A stretch of 64,000 nt of DNA, from positions 788,001-852,000 of the forward strand of contig OY855913.1 of NCBI GenBank assembly GCA_963693305.1. The letters run 5' to 3'. The translations under genes were made by a program, and so were the position numbers. Shown here in pieces: positions 13,889 to 27,880 of the stretch. The number at the start of each line of letters is the position of its first letter. Positions within the stretch are counted from its first letter, which is position 1. The notes under the pieces are model-generated. The model ran no database searches. It was not told where the DNA came from and saw nothing but the letters and a program-made list of their open reading frames with translations. Origin of the DNA: Meandrina meandrites (lineage: Eukaryota > Cnidaria > Anthozoa > Scleractinia > Meandrinidae).

Positions 13889-15932
13889 ATGTCTGCGGAA
13901 CTCGTCAAACATACCGGAGGATGTCACTGTGGTAAAGTTCGGTTTGAGGTGTTAGCCAAGCCTGAGCTAACGGCTTACGACTGCAAGTATGTGTTCACTA
14001 GATTTTACTGGCCTGTACTTGTCGTACGGTCTTACAAAGTGCGAGGCGCAGCGACGCATACGAACCACTCCGGTTAGCGGTTAGCCTACTAATGGCACTC
14101 CGATTAGGCTAAATAGCACTTTGGTTAGCCTACAATTAGCTAAGGTAGCTTGCGGTTAGTTTTTTTATTGGGATTAGTGCACCTGTCAATGTTAAGCCCC
14201 AGGGTGGGGGCAGACCCAGGGGATTTTGACATTTTCTCGAAGCCAAAGTCAAATTCCCCACCCCTGGGCACCTAGTGAATGTCAAATTTGCCATATCTCC
14301 ACTTATATTTCTCACCCAGCAGACCATTTTAGATGTCAAAATCCCTACCCTGGGAGAGCTTCATGATGTCAAATTCCCGTGGGTAGCCCGCCCCCCACCC
14401 TGGGGCTTAACATTGACAAGTGCATAGGGATTTCTGCCCCCCTGCCTCGCACACTTGTGAGACTCCTCCGCCCACATCTCTCAAGAAAAAAGTCAGTCAG
14501 AAAACCTTGAATGCTTCTACAAAGGTATGCGATCTACGAGGTGTGCGTGACACTCTGATGCGAGTGCATGGCGGGTGGGGGGGGGGGGGGGTCGCCCACT
14601 ACCTCTCGGAACGAGTTACTTCATTGGTTCTTAAAACAATAGATAACAGGTCATAACAATGCCCCTAGCCCTGAATAACAATAGAGGAAGTGTTTATAGC
14701 GGGCGAATGAAAATACAGGTTCCAGAGAGGTAGTGTCTTACTGCAGGAGGGGGGGGGGGGGGGGTGGGGGGGTTAAGGAAGAGAGGGCGGCTGACACTTT
14801 TAATGACCATCAGCAATTTTGGACAACAACAACGAACAAAATTAAGACATTTTATGAGAATGCACAAAATATGTCCAAAATGCTGGACTGCCTGTGATCA
14901 TATTTACAGTTCTAAATAGTTGTGATTATTTTTCGACAGCTGTACCATATGTGTAAAGAAAGGAATATTACCTGTTCTTGTCCCAAAAGATAATTTTAAA
15001 TTGCTTCAGGTGAGTGATTCTTTCACCTTAACTTTGAAAATCAAAATTTGGTGTTCAGATTGGCTGAAATCTCGAAGCAAATTATGATTACTGCATGTAA
15101 TAACACATCCAATCATGGCAAATTCATAAGCTTGACAATGAGCCCCCTAACCCCTCCCCCCAGCAAACCTGCACCACAGAATCACCCAGCACCTGTTGCT
15201 ACAGTTTTGTTCAACAAGTTTTAGACAACAAGCAGCCCCTATTTACGCAGTCCAAGTGTGAAGTGAAAAAAAAAAAATGACCATGCAAAAATTTTGCCTC
15301 CTCCCCAATTTTAGTGAGGTTATTTATTTTTATTTTCATTTTGATAATAAGCCCCTGAAAAATAAGTGATCCATACTGTTCTTGTCACTGAACAGTTAAA
15401 TATAGTGCTTCCTATTGTTGGGGCTCACACACTCTGTACATCATGCAACCTATCAAAATTATCACAAGATATATTTTTTCAGTAATGGATGTGCACGCTA
15501 AGGTTGAAAAAAATAATAATATAAATAAATGGCGTGATTAATCTATAATCACTGCTCTGACAAATCTGATTTTGCCACAGATACTATTGGGACAGACACC
15601 ACCATGGTGCTATTGCAAATATGTCCTATAAACGGAGACAAATTGAACAAGTTTTTTTCTTTTTGTTTATAATTTAGGGAGAAGAGAATATCTCCTGTTA
15701 CACTTTCAACACTCACCAAGCAAAGCACTATTTTTGTAAGACATGTGGAGTCCATCCATTCTACCAACCTCGCACTAATCCAAATGGGCGTGGCATTTCG
15801 CTGCGCTGTTTAGATGAAGGAACAGTACAGAAAGCAAATATTGTTCCTTGTGATGCCTTAAACTGGAAAGCCTGGGAAAAATACCTAGATGAAAATCCCA
15901 AGGCAAAAAACCTTACTGAGAATGTCGAGTAG
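13889..15932 (+). CDS. CENPV-like: CENPV/GFA-family zinc-binding protein, copy 2
   Basis: Exons 13889-13986, 14940-15009 and 15678-15932 have exactly the same lengths (98, 70 and 255 nt) and phases as copy 1; 140 aa. It shares the zinc-ligand motifs [21 protein letters not shown] and FCKTCGVHPFYQPR, and differs from copy 1 by scattered substitutions, with most change in the last 40 residues (for example DALNWKAWEKYLDENPKAKN). Intron 1 has gained a MITE (14178-14424) and another repeat (about 14034-14165) that copy 1 lacks. AATAAA occurs at 16372-16377. The intact frame after this divergence implies selection, but expression is unknown. Confidence 0.92.
14034..14165. repeat. GGTTAGC-rich MITE fragment
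   Basis: It starts AAAGTGCGAGG and holds repeated GGTTAGC/GATTAGGC words. It aligns, inverted, with the end of a longer copy at about 21740-21965, which ends in CTCGCACTTTGG. Probably a truncated MITE inside intron 1 of CENPV-like copy 2. Confidence 0.6.
14178..14424. mobile_element. MITE with TGCACNTGTCAATGTTAAGC ends
   Basis: Inverted ends of about 33 bp (TGTCAATGTTAAGCCCCAGG extended by GTGGGGG) face each other across about 180 bp that contain further TTTGACATT and ATGTCAAA words. There is no coding capacity. It is inserted in intron 1 of CENPV-like copy 2 and absent from the same intron in copy 1, so it arrived after the duplication or was lost from unit A. Confidence 0.85.
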
Positions 15933-16819
15933 TGACCAACTTGGTGAAGTCTATGCACCTACCCATTATATGCATTATTTTACTCTCATGCCAGAATATG
16001 TACTAAATGAAATGTGATGCTCATTATCAGTAACGTCCTTGATGCAGTTCTGTTCTTCTCAATAATGCTATTGGTGAAACTCCCAAGGTCAGCAAATTCT
16101 AACATGTGGATTATATTGTAGTTTTAGCATATTATAACAATCTGTAGTATTGGCCCAAAATATTAAAGCACTATTCATGTCATGACAAAGAGTTAACAAG
16201 TATAACATTAATGGTTGTCCTGTAATATAGCTCGTCGCACTGGCTATGCCAACAGATGATCGTCTAGCTGTCATTTACTTTGTGCTCTGTCGTACAGTGC
16301 AGATAGTACTTGTTACACACTCTGTAAGTTATTGTTCAAATTTTTCCCTTCATCCCTGTTATTTCCTATGTAATAAACTAGCATCACTCCCAATCCCCAA
16401 TCCTGTATGGTGGAGCCAGCAACTTCCCCCAAGCTTGTTGGCAGCTGATTGCCTTTGAATATCGCCTCCTAACTGATATTCCTGTCCGATCCAGTATATT
16501 CTGTATGTCTAGTCTGTGTGCAGCCAGCTGCAGTCTAGTAGCAGCTCGTAGTGCTGGGGGAGATATGCAAGGTTCTTTAATTTGTCATGGAATAACTGAA
16601 AGTTGCACAGGCTAACCAACCTTGAGTCATTGTTTGTTTTAATAAATAGCTTCCATGTTAAACAAACAACATGTCACAGTTGAATTGTTCTGTAAGAACA
16701 GTGACAATCATGATAAATTGTGTTATCTCTACATGTATGTTGATCTATGGGCAGTTTATGTTTGAAAACACTTCTAAAATAGAAGATATTTGGATCTTGG
16801 ATACTAGTATTCATATTGT

Positions 16820-17974
16820 CTGAGGTAGTATTCAACTTTTTCATTTTAAGTAAAGTTCTTTTATTTGCATTTTTAAAAAGGATAAATTACACTTATTAGT
16901 ACTAAAAGCTAAAAGTTGGCCATCACCCTGTGTACATTTGCTTTACCAATAAAATCAACAACAGAATTGATTGTACTTGTTTTGCATATTTAATTAATTG
17001 ATTATGAAGCATAGAGTGATTTGACAAAACCCATGAAATAGTACACTTTTAGATAGTATTAGACACGAATTCCATTGTCCCATTTCATTGCACTGACTGT
17101 TAGATATTGTTTTACAGGTTACAGTTGTGCCAGGTGAAGCATACACCCCTAGAGTACATTAAGGAATTGATTATTTGAAATTTGAATGTTAGTCATCTTC
17201 AAGAATGCATTCATCTTATTAAAAATAGAAGCACCAATCAATGTTCGAACCAAAATTTAATTTCTGATCACAGCCACCCAATAAGCTTCAAAGCTGGGGT
17301 GTCAAACATCGTTTCGCATGAGCGATCTTGAAGTTGAAGTGGTGATAAAATTAATTTTCTGTTAAGATATGTAGATCATCCAGTTTCAAGTGGTTTACAG
17401 ATGCAGAACACTAGAAATTGAAGTTAAAGTTCCACGAAAATCTTAAAAATGACTTTGCCATTTAAAAAGTTAAATTTAACCAAATTTCTGGAGGCAAAAA
17501 TTTTTTTCTGGCAGTTCACTTTTATGATTGCAAACCTTGTCTGAAACTATGAAACACCCTCCAACAATGTTTTTTCAGGATGTTCATGTGCAGCTAGCTG
17601 CACATACAGATTAAGTCCTATTGTTCTCCAGCAAGAGACTAGCATCCTTTGCAGATGTTCTTTTGGGTTGTCATGTAATCTTTCTTGCATGATGTGGTTG
17701 ATGGCGACTACATGTTATAGTAACAATTTTTGAAAAACCCTTCAAATTGCTCAAATTTGCCATTTTGAGCCACAGGGACGATGAAATAAAACAATTGAGG
17801 TACATTAATTTTACATTTATTTTGAGCTAACATGCAGACATTACTCGCAGTAATTTTATGATAAATAAGACCCTTTTGATATTCTCATACATTTTTTATG
17901 TTTCAAAATACAAAACAGTCCCACTGCTTGTAGCAGCTCCCTGTGAATACATTACAAGAGACTAGTGTGGTGTT
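16820..17974. other. Intergenic region between convergent CENPV-like genes
   Basis: No gene recognised. It contains a stretch (about 17280-17600) related to the interior of the TA-flanked element at 33339-34017; both share words such as ATGCAGAA, GAAATTGAA and a following AAGTTA..T..ACCAAATTT block. On the minus strand AATAAA (about 17815-17820) could serve the 3' end of CENPV copy 3. Confidence 0.5.
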
Positions 17975-19390
<1,416 letters not shown>

Positions 19391-22300
19391 ATGAAGATCT
19401 TGCTCATTGCCTCGCTCACGTCGGAAACCGGGAATTCCTCCACTGCCGATAGAATAAAGTAAGTGTCTGTTCAGGAGTTTTTGCAGTGTAAAGATTGTGT
19501 AGTTTATCGAAGCATTTCCTAATGTTAAGCTTAAGTATCCACTTTTATTTGCGCAACATTTTAAGCTTATAGACATTTCTTTTTGGCAAAATTTAATTGT
19601 GAAGGAAATTGTTTTTTGTTTTTTTTTTCCATGAGTTCAGTCCAGTGCAGTTTTTGAATATGTTTCGCTTGTGGGGGGTTTCACCCGTGTACCCAAACAT
19701 CGGCCAGGTCCCCCTGGGCTTGTAAAATAAGTAACCCTCAAACGTCTTGGTGGGAGGGGTGCATGATACCCAACCCCCAGAGGTTTTTTCATAATTTTGA
19801 AAAGGGGATGTACTCTCCGACAAAAATTATGTCATCTTAGAGTGAGCTAAAATAAGGGCTTTCTACTTGATATTTTGCTGTGCATTAATAGTATGAAAAC
19901 CTTATAACCCTTTTGTATACTTCAACTCATGAAACCCATACCCTTCAGGGCTGCGCTCTAAGGGTGCCTGGGTGCCTCAGGCGACTAACTTTTGCCTTTG
20001 GGCAACCAGATAATCTTATTTCTTTCATATAAGCTTTATGCTGGGCACCCTGGATCTCATAGTTTAGAACCTTTGGGCTCCTTGTAATTTTTCTTAGAGC
20101 ACGGCCTTGCCCTTTTATTTGCCTACAATCTGATAAAGGCACCCCTCTCAGGCAGAGCCTTCCTGTATTCCACTATAGTGAGTACCCTCCCCTCCCCCTG
20201 AAGTATTATATTTTCATGTGCATGCCAATTTTCTCAGGAGATGTTTGTGTGATTGTAACATTGATTGCTGGCTGCGCTGTGTTACTTGCTTCCAAGATGC
20301 TTTGTCACTGAAGGAGTTTGTTCATACACATGGTCTTCAATGTGTCCTTGGTATTCATGCCTGGAGAGCTGGAAGGCTTTTATTAGGTGCGCATCCACGC
20401 TTTTGTTCAAAATCATCAGGAAAAAAGTTCCTATTACTGAAATCAAGTGAGAAAGCAAAATATGGCTTATCTTGGGCTGGAAATTTGCATTTATGGGTTT
20501 AGTTTTAAAGGGATGCCGTGTCTGAAAATATTTTAGGGTATGACATGAAGTGCTGTACAGTCATTAAATAAACATTACAGGTCTCTGCAGATCATGTTCT
20601 GACGATGTAAAATAAAAGGAAAGCACTACAGTAGGGGGCTTATAATCCAAAAAGCTATTTAGTGGAGAGATGTTTGTATCTGAAATTTGGGTGGGGGCTT
20701 TTTTTCGGGGCGGGGGTCTCAATTATTTGTGTCGTGATAAGTTAAGTAAATAATATTTCAATACCATTAATGTTGGTCAATACCAGAATGTCTTGTCCCA
20801 TTTTCCATCATATTTGGAGGAACTGATTTAAATGAGCACTACAAAGACAAGGAAAAGTTTGAGACCATGAGCAAAGTGGTAGAAAAGGCAAGGTAATATA
20901 ATAATTACACTACACTAGCAGAGTTGCTGTGGTTATCAGTCACATGTGCATCAACTTTTGTGACCTTTAGCCTGCGTTGCAGACGTAATCTAACCCCGCA
21001 AAAAGACTAGACAGAAATTAATTATTTTGAGGTTTTAGTGGATATCAATCAGCTCAGCGTCCTTTAATTCCTGGAGTGATTCATATTAATACTCACTTGT
21101 ATCCAATGTCAAGAATATTTAAAATCCTGTTTCAAAACTTGCTGTTTAGTTAACAAAATATATATTGGTAAGTTTTAAGGTTTGGTTTTTATAATTAGAA
21201 ATAATAAAATACATGAAGATTTGAAGAGGAGAACATCTTTACGTTAAGTCTTGTGGTTATGTTGTTCCCTTCAGGTACCTTGTGGCATTCAGCAGTCCAA
21301 TGAAAAAGCAAGCACTGGATCTGTGGGTGAGTTATTAAGAGCAACCCTCGGTGAATATCAAGTGTTGTAGGATGGCAATGTTAAGTATAACTTGCTCAGG
21401 GTTTTTGTCACATCAACACACTTGAGAGAGCTCACTACACACACTGCTCTCTACACAACTCACTTGCTCATGTCACCCATGTGGCCCATAGCGACCACTG
21501 AGTGACCTGTCAATTAACAGCATAGTAACACAACTTTAACACAGGAAACAGAATTAGTTGGAATTTCCAGATTTGTATGTGGGGGGGGGGGGGGGGGGGT
21601 CCTTGGGGGGGAAGGATATTTTCTGGAACCACACAATAAATGTTCATTCTGTTTCACAGCCAAAGTATGAAGAGAAGATAGTTTTACAGCCACAAGGTAA
21701 TGAATTTATTATAACTTCTCTGATTTGATGTTACCCTTGAAAACCGAGTCCTACTAAACTAACTGCAGGCTAACCGGAGAGCTATTTTACAGCTAATCAA
21801 TGTGTTATTTTGGCTAACCAGAATAGCTTGCATGGCTCGCGAGGGAGGTGAACCATGCAAACAAGAAATCCCTTTTCCCAATATAAAGGCTAACCACAAG
21901 CTAAATGTACCTAAGCTAACTGTGGGCTAACTGGAATGCCTCGCTGACTCGCACTTTGGAAAACTGCTGGAATGTCATTCGGTACAAACCCTGAGGTGGT
22001 GGTGACAGTAGGCAATAAAATCTTGCCATAATAATGAGCTACATGTTGCTGTATGGAGTTTATTCAAAGGACAGTCTGGAAATTTGTTGAGAAAAAATGT
22101 GGCTGTATTGGTCTTCAATCTGACAAAAAGATGTTAATTCAATGTTAAAAGTTATGCATTAAAGTTAAAATTATTGTTCTTTAACATGATTTCAGCAGTT
22201 TATGTCAGGCCTTCAGGATTCAACTTCCATGAGCACTTGAGGCAATTCACCAGTAAGCAAATACAAACTATAATCATAAGTGATGCCTCTTGATTAATAT

Positions 22301-25300
22301 TGCCATTCCAAGATTCCATTATTTTATGTCTTTTATCTGTTTTGTTTTCACAGAGCCACAAAAACTACATCATGTGTCAAATGGTCATCCTGAGATTCCA
22401 GGCTTGGTAGGTTGATTCCAAAATACAGTTAGACCCTGCTAATTCTAACTCGGTTATTTCGAATTCCCCGTTATTTCGAACTAAAACGCATTTCCCTTGG
22501 ACTTGCACTTCAGTCATTTACTATCGACTATTTCGAACTCTCGCTATTTCATATTTTTTTCATTTCCCCTGACCATTCGAAATAGCAGGGTTCAACTGTA
22601 AACTTAAGGAGGCTCCAAATATTTTTTACTTTTTCTCTGAAATTATCTAAAAAAATGTTTTGTGAAATTTGTTCCACAATTAGGGCCCCCACCAGATTAC
22701 AAACAAATTGAAATCCCCTTTGCTACATGCAGTTGTAATAGTCCCAAATGGAGAATGATAAATGCTCAACATCACTTGTTTTATAGCCGGCAGGTCAGGA
22801 TAAGAAGTAAAATTTGAGATAAATATTGATTAATATTAACTTTTCACATTTTAGTTTGATTTTATTTAACACATGGATTTCCATGCAGCTTTGTAACAAA
22901 TTTATTTAAAACCTTTTGTATGATTATTGCGTTCGACGAAGGAGAACGCACCCTAATCGAGAAATACTCTAGCTTTTATGGACTATACAACGTTGTCAAT
23001 TTGGCCCCCCCAGAAAATTTTTCAGGGGCGAATGACGTCATCTCCATGCCACGTGCTTCTGTTTTGCTGTTTGGAGTGATTTCTCTCGACAAAATTGTCC
23101 TGTGTTATGGTCTGTTATCACTGCTGTTTGCAGGGTTTTCATCCAAGGTAGAAGAGTTTTAATCAGCCACCGAACGTCGTAAAAGGAGTGGAAATCGAGT
23201 AACTCGATTCGTTGTTTTATAGGCAAGGTAAACCAGGGTGTTTGCATGCAAAACGATTCACAAAACTAGCTAAAATTGCAAATCGTTGGCATTTCATGTA
23301 AAACGAGTGAGTAGAATAAGGATCAAAATTGTTTTATCGCTTCTTTGAATTTGTATTCTATAGTTATTCGCAGAATGTTTAGGCATTTTGATGAGGAAAT
23401 CATTATTGAATATTATGAGTGTATTGATTATGAACGAAAAGTTGATGTGCTGTGCCTCGATCTATTTTCAAATTGAAGTGAAAGTATTTGTAGAAGTCTG
23501 TGGAGTTTTAGAAGTTGTGTAGTGCCAAAAGATATTAAACAACTAAAGTGAAATAAATAATTATTTGTCGTGTACATGATAATTCATTTCTATTCCATAT
23601 GAATTTTAGTGTAAAAGAAATGAATGCAAATTGCCCATTCATTTATGACTTTGTACGTTTCTGCTTTGTGAATGTCACATGAAGTGCTAGGAGCGACTTC
23701 TATTCACGTTGTTTTACAATATTCTGACATCAATGAGAATTTGCCGTTCCATTCATTATTTGAGGTTCTTTTTGACCTTTGGCAAACAATCACTGCTATG
23801 ATGACAGATCATGTTTCCGTCTGGTTGAATGGCTTCTTCTGTAACACCGAATTTACGATAACATAGCTTGCAAGCAAAGAAAAATTCTGCTTTAACATAT
23901 CAAGAACTGCTACAGTGTTACAATTTTTTCACAGTTTATTGAACCCCTTCGAAAACAACACAACCCATTTCTTGATGCGACAAATTCCAGTTTATTTTGC
24001 AGAGAGATGTTCTTTTGGCTCGTCACACAATCTTTCCTCCAAAATGTTGTGTGATGAGATTCCTCTCTCACTCATCCTCATCGCTCCATTTGAGGCATAT
24101 TAAATGGCATAGTTTGCCAACAACCTTGCTCCTTTGCTACTACCTGACTCTCCATCTAAGGTTGAACGCACTCCCCTAATCACTGATTACTACTAGTATT
24201 AAACAGATTATAATACATATTTTGTGCTGGGACAGTTTTTTTGTTTAACCAATCAAAATCTGCTGAACACTATAAAGTGAAACAGGAATATGCTCTGTGT
24301 ATCGGTAAGTTCACCTACTTGATGTACCTACACATGCAGTTTATCATTATGGTATAAATAAAATTGTTCTTTATGTAATTTCTTTTTTTTTTCATACAGG
24401 TTGTGTTTTTGTTGGTGGCTGGATTAAGAACTGTTAAAGATCCACTTTACTTGGCAGCATCAATAGCAGGTGAGCTGAATTCCCTACTGACATGCAAGTG
24501 GTGCAGCTGATTAACAGTAACATTTGATACTCAGCTTGGCTCAAGTAGCTTGGCACATGATATGTCCCTGGTTTGATTTAAAGAACATGTTCATTGGCTG
24601 GACAGATTTTTGGGCACAGTCTTGTTTAAAGGGAGGTGGGAGGCACGGTTGTCTAAATTTATTAGTATGCAGGACTCTTGATTGACTGGTCCGGATTCAA
24701 GCCCTGGCTGGGGTCATTGTGTTGTTCTTGGGCAAGACACTGCTCTCATTGTGCCTCCCTCCACCCAGGTGCATAAATGGTACTGCCAAATTTACTGCTG
24801 GGGGTAACCCTGTGATTGTGATGGATAGCATCCCATCCAGGGGGGAGTAGAAATACTCCTAGTCTCTTCATGCTACGGAAACCGAGATAAGCTCTGGCGG
24901 TATAGGCCACTTCACTCGATGCATTCTTTATGTTAACCTTGTTTAAAAGCAGCAGTAGTAGCATTAATGCACGTGCTGAACAGTATTATCAAGAAGTCTA
25001 TTAAGCTTCTATATATAAAAATCCTTGTGCAGGCATTGTATGTGACCATTGTTATTATAGTTTGTTTGTTTGTTTGTTTGTTTGTTTGTTTGTTTATATT
25101 ATTATTATTATTATCCTTTAGAGTGGCATAAAGAGGACAATTGCATCCATCTGGTAATAGTGGGACCAGAGGTGAGAATACATTAACTCTACAATCCATT
25201 CAAGAAATATATATGGTGCTCATTTATAAATAATTTCAACACATTTGCCTGCATGAGAGAATATTTCTTTGTTGTACGGTGTGTGGGACAGCGTAATGGT

Positions 25301-26700
25301 TAGTGCACTGCAGGACTGACTCGCAATCAAGTGGCCCTGGCAAGGTTGTGGCTGGGGTTATTGCTCCAGGGAAAGCTTAGAACAATGCTATGAAACTTGC
25401 AAAAATCTATGCATATCTAGCATATCTGTAAAACCATCGAAAATGGGGTGTATTTGAGTATTTTACAGTTTTGGACTGTAACTGAAAGATTTAAAACAAT
25501 CAAACATGAATATAGACTGTTCTTTTACATTTTTTCAATAGAGCAATCTTTTATTTTTAATATATATTTTTTTATTTTTGTATGATTTACCATAGCTTGA
25601 CACTGAATTTGCACGAGAGGTCAAATGCAAAGCCCAAAGGTACAAACTGATGCTAACAGCTACATGTAGGATAAGGGAGTGTTTTTGTTGGTTTTTCAAC
25701 TGAGCTTTGCAGTTTGAGTTAATTTAGAAAGTGAAGTTAGTAGTCACAAGTCAGAACTAAACTACTTTTAAAAATTATGTATGCTAAGGCACTTAAATCA
25801 TTTGAACATCTTACAGACTTCCTGGAGTTGTTGTGTTACAGCCATTACAAACATGTGACCTTCATGCAGCAATTCAAAATTGCTTTGCTGTTGTGAACAG
25901 TTCAACCAGTGAAGGAATGGCATCTGCACTTCTAGAGGTTAGTTGTCCTGAGTCTTGTATATGCACGACTATTAGACTATAAAACAGCTGTATTTTTTGC
26001 GAAATCTGTATTTTGTCTTTTATAACAGTCCATGAAGTTGGGTGTCCCTGTACTGGCACGGAACATTCCTGGAAACTCTGCATTGATAAAACACAGAGAA
26101 ACAGGACTTCTCTTTGATTCACCTGAAGTATGTCATTTAAAATAATCTAAAAGACTATTAGTTTGATTTTTATCTTTCAAAAAGTGATATAGCCTGCGAA
26201 TACAGCCGCCTCTCATCGCTCCCGGCCGGTTTGGCATTTCGCGTTTCGCACGTAGTAGCGGGAGCGAGTGAGAGGCGGCTGTATTCGCTGGCTAAAAGTG
26301 ATACTGATGGACAAATTTTCCAATGAAAGGAAAATTCCCTGCAAGAGTCATCTTCTCACTCTAATTGCTTCATGAACATTGGAAGAAAATGGGCTAAGGT
26401 TACAGATTACATGTGTCCAACCCTAAACGATATCTTGTGGCACTCCAAAATAATTTTTGTTGGCATAAAACTATTTGCGCACTCCAACGCACTTGACATT
26501 GTAATAATAAAAATATACTGATAATCCGTTTCACCTTTACCTTGAAGGAATTCATTACACTTGCCAAAGAGTTAAAGGAATCTCGTCCACTTCGCAACTG
26601 TATTACAACAAATGCAAAAAAGTATGTTTGTGAACATCACTCTATTGAAGGTGAACAGAAAACATACATGTGGCTTGTGGAGAAACTTGTTGCGCTTTAA
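19391..26700 (+). CDS. GLT1D1: Glycosyltransferase 1 domain-containing protein 1
   Basis: Thirteen exons: 19391-19458, 20238-20386, 20787-20892, 21275-21326, 21660-21696, 22196-22252, 22354-22406, 24400-24469, 25122-25171, 25596-25639, 25817-25937, 26029-26127 and 26548-26700. Phases agree throughout; 352 aa (human about 346). The N-terminus [19 protein letters not shown] matches the Rossmann start of the family. FGGTD is at exon 3. [13 protein letters not shown] and HLVIVGPE precede the donor-binding half. The GT4 retaining-transferase EX7E pair is seen as EGMASALLE (residues 261-269), then [11 protein letters not shown] and ETGLLF. The protein is a predicted soluble GT-B glycosyltransferase of unknown acceptor. 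The start of exon 2 (residues 23-42) is cysteine-rich and unlike relatives, so that boundary is the weakest. AATAAA at 27135-27140. Confidence 0.93.
21573..21645. repeat. G tract plus fragment of the GGTTCCAGAAAATATCC repeat
   Basis: A run of G (about 21582-21599) is followed by GGATATTTTCTGGAACCACACAAT, which is one end of the element seen twice at 30301-30690. Solo end or truncated copy, in a GLT1D1 intron. Confidence 0.6.
21740..21965. repeat. GGCTAACC-rich MITE (longer copy)
   Basis: Contains repeated GGCTAACCGGAG, GGCTAACCAG and GTGGGCTAACTGG words and ends CTCGCACTTTGGA. Same family, inverted, as 14034-14165. In a GLT1D1 intron. Confidence 0.55.
22426..22598. mobile_element. pogo/Tc1-like MITE (CAGTT.GACCCTGCTA ends)
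   Basis: The left end CAGTTAGACCCTGCTAATTC and right end GAAATAGCAGGGTTCAACTG are inverted relatives, with a TA on each side (22424-22425 and 22599-22600). Inside are several TATTTCGAA words. TA target sites, CAGT termini and TTTCGAA subterminal words are typical of pogo/Tigger-type MITEs. Non-coding, in a GLT1D1 intron. Confidence 0.8.
22607..24399. other. Longest GLT1D1 intron sequence, no gene recognised
   Basis: This is the rest of the intron between exons 7 and 8. The open frame at 22920-23162 has no known motif and ends in a region with ordinary intron composition. I see no internal exon that would keep frame and match the family. Confidence 0.5.
24625..24925 (+). mobile_element. tRNA-derived SINE
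   Basis: The head has a B-box-like GGATTCAAGCCC, then the body words TTCTTGGGCAAGACACT, GTGCCTCCCTCCACCCAG, TGCTGGGGGTAACCCTG, GCATCCCATCCAGGGGGG and GTAGAAATACTCCTAGTC. I recognise this body as a very abundant SINE in anthozoan genomes. Inserted in sense orientation in the GLT1D1 intron after exon 8. Confidence 0.8.
25061..25095. repeat. GTTT tetranucleotide repeat
   Basis: About eight GTTT units directly before the acceptor of GLT1D1 exon 9, followed by a short ATT run. It supplies the polypyrimidine-like tract for that exon. Confidence 0.85.
25280..25380 (+). mobile_element. SINE head fragment
   Basis: GACAGCGTAATGGTTAGTGC resembles a pol III A box and is followed by a degraded tRNA-like arm (ACTGACTCGCAATCAAGTGG). 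Short, without a recognisable body. Confidence 0.4.
26190..26296. repeat. Inverted-repeat MITE (AGCCTGCGAATACAGCCGCC arms)
   Basis: The left arm AGCCTGCGAATACAGCCGCC, continuing TCTC.CTCCCG, mirrors the right arm CGGGAGCGAGTGAGAGGCGG, continuing CTGTATTCGCTGGCT. The arms are about 35 bp around a loop of about 35 bp. A compact hairpin in the last GLT1D1 intron. Confidence 0.8.
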
Positions 26701-27560
26701 TACTGACAAACTGGACTCGTGGATCTGAGTACTCCAAAGAAAACCAAAAAGATCAGGTATTGTGAATAATCATACAAATTTCCTGCGAAGAATTTTTATC
26801 TTCCTTCTTATTTTCACTGTATTTGTGCCCCTTAGGAATTCGAAGTGGGGAAAAAAGTCTGAAAAAGCAGAGAGATCAGAGATGGACAAAAGTCTTGTTC
26901 AAGTTTCTTACGTAAGAGTACCATCACCTCTCGGCAGTGAAAGAAGCTGAGAGTATGCGAGATTTGTTTGCCTTAGAGGACTAAAAAACAAAAGAATTAA
27001 TTCATCCCTAAACCTCAAAGCCAATGTTACAATAATAATTTGTAAAGTGTAAGTAATTCTTACTTGTAAAAAATATTTTAATAATATTGAAATTGGTCTA
27101 TTATGTATTTTTAGCTATATTATTATTATTGTACAATAAAACATTGCTGGTTGCACTCACAGCTTGAAGTCACACCCTTTAATTTGAAACATGCACACAA
27201 TTGTCTGAGAAATCCCCCTTTTGACGGAGATATTCACACGTGAATATTGAAACAACAGGAATTTGGACGTTGCCTCCTTTTGTTCCTGCGTTCATGCTCT
27301 GCCCATCATGGAATGCATTGATCGCACTGGACGTGCGTGCTAGGGGAATTTGCTCGCTCAAAATGACAAATGCAGCTAATTTCTGTTGCAACGAAATCCA
27401 GGGAAGGGGCAGTGTACACAGGCTAACCTAAAAGCGGAACTCCGCATACATTGAAAATACGCCTGGCGTACGCAACTACTCAACTCCATAGCAAAACTAC
27501 CTACCACTTTCGAGCTATGGCCGTGAACGGCTAACTTTTTTCCGCGTTTCGTCGCGTGTA

Positions 27561-27880
27561 AAACATTCAAGTTTGTCTAGACAAACTGTCGCGTTTTACA
27601 AGAAAACCGATTAACATAAAAAATCCCGCAAAAAAAGAATTGAAAAATAAGCAATCGAAGATCGCTGTCGTTTCATTTGCCAGAAATGTACAGCCGCCCT
27701 TTGGGCTTTGCTGTCGACATTCATCGCAGAAATACAAAAAATCGACGCAGAAGTTTTCAAAACCGTGTTTCATGTGCAGAAACACACTGGCAGAGCTGTC
27801 AAAACTTGACATGTTTACACTCATAATGTTTATGATTCAGTTGAAAATGCGACGGTTTGTCTAGACAAACTTGAATGTTT
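27561..27880. mobile_element. MITE with ACATTCAAGTTTGTCTAGAC ends
   Basis: The end ACATTCAAGTTTGTCTAGAC, continuing AAACTGTCGC, faces its inverted copy near 27848-27878. The element is about 320 bp and non-coding. Each end itself contains the palindrome GTTTGTCTAGACAAAC. Confidence 0.82.

Larger units (their letters stand above)
13330..16820 (+). repeat. Segmental tandem duplication, unit B
   Basis: Partner of unit A (about 9190-12430), in the same orientation, carrying CENPV-like copy 2. Similarity runs from about 350 bp upstream of the start codon to about 900 bp downstream of the stop. Boundaries are approximate. Confidence 0.8.

Noticed and set aside
17305..17345. Hammerhead-like GCGAAACG on the minus strand
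   Set aside because: A short hairpin precedes GAAAC, but no CUGANGA precedes it.
22920..23162. 80-codon frame in the long GLT1D1 intron
   Set aside because: Not needed for GLT1D1, does not match the family, and has no known motif.
27240..27431. Possible last exon of an upstream gene after GLT1D1
   Set aside because: Lies beyond the GLT1D1 polyadenylation signal, has no family match, and the frames on both strands overlap without splice logic.
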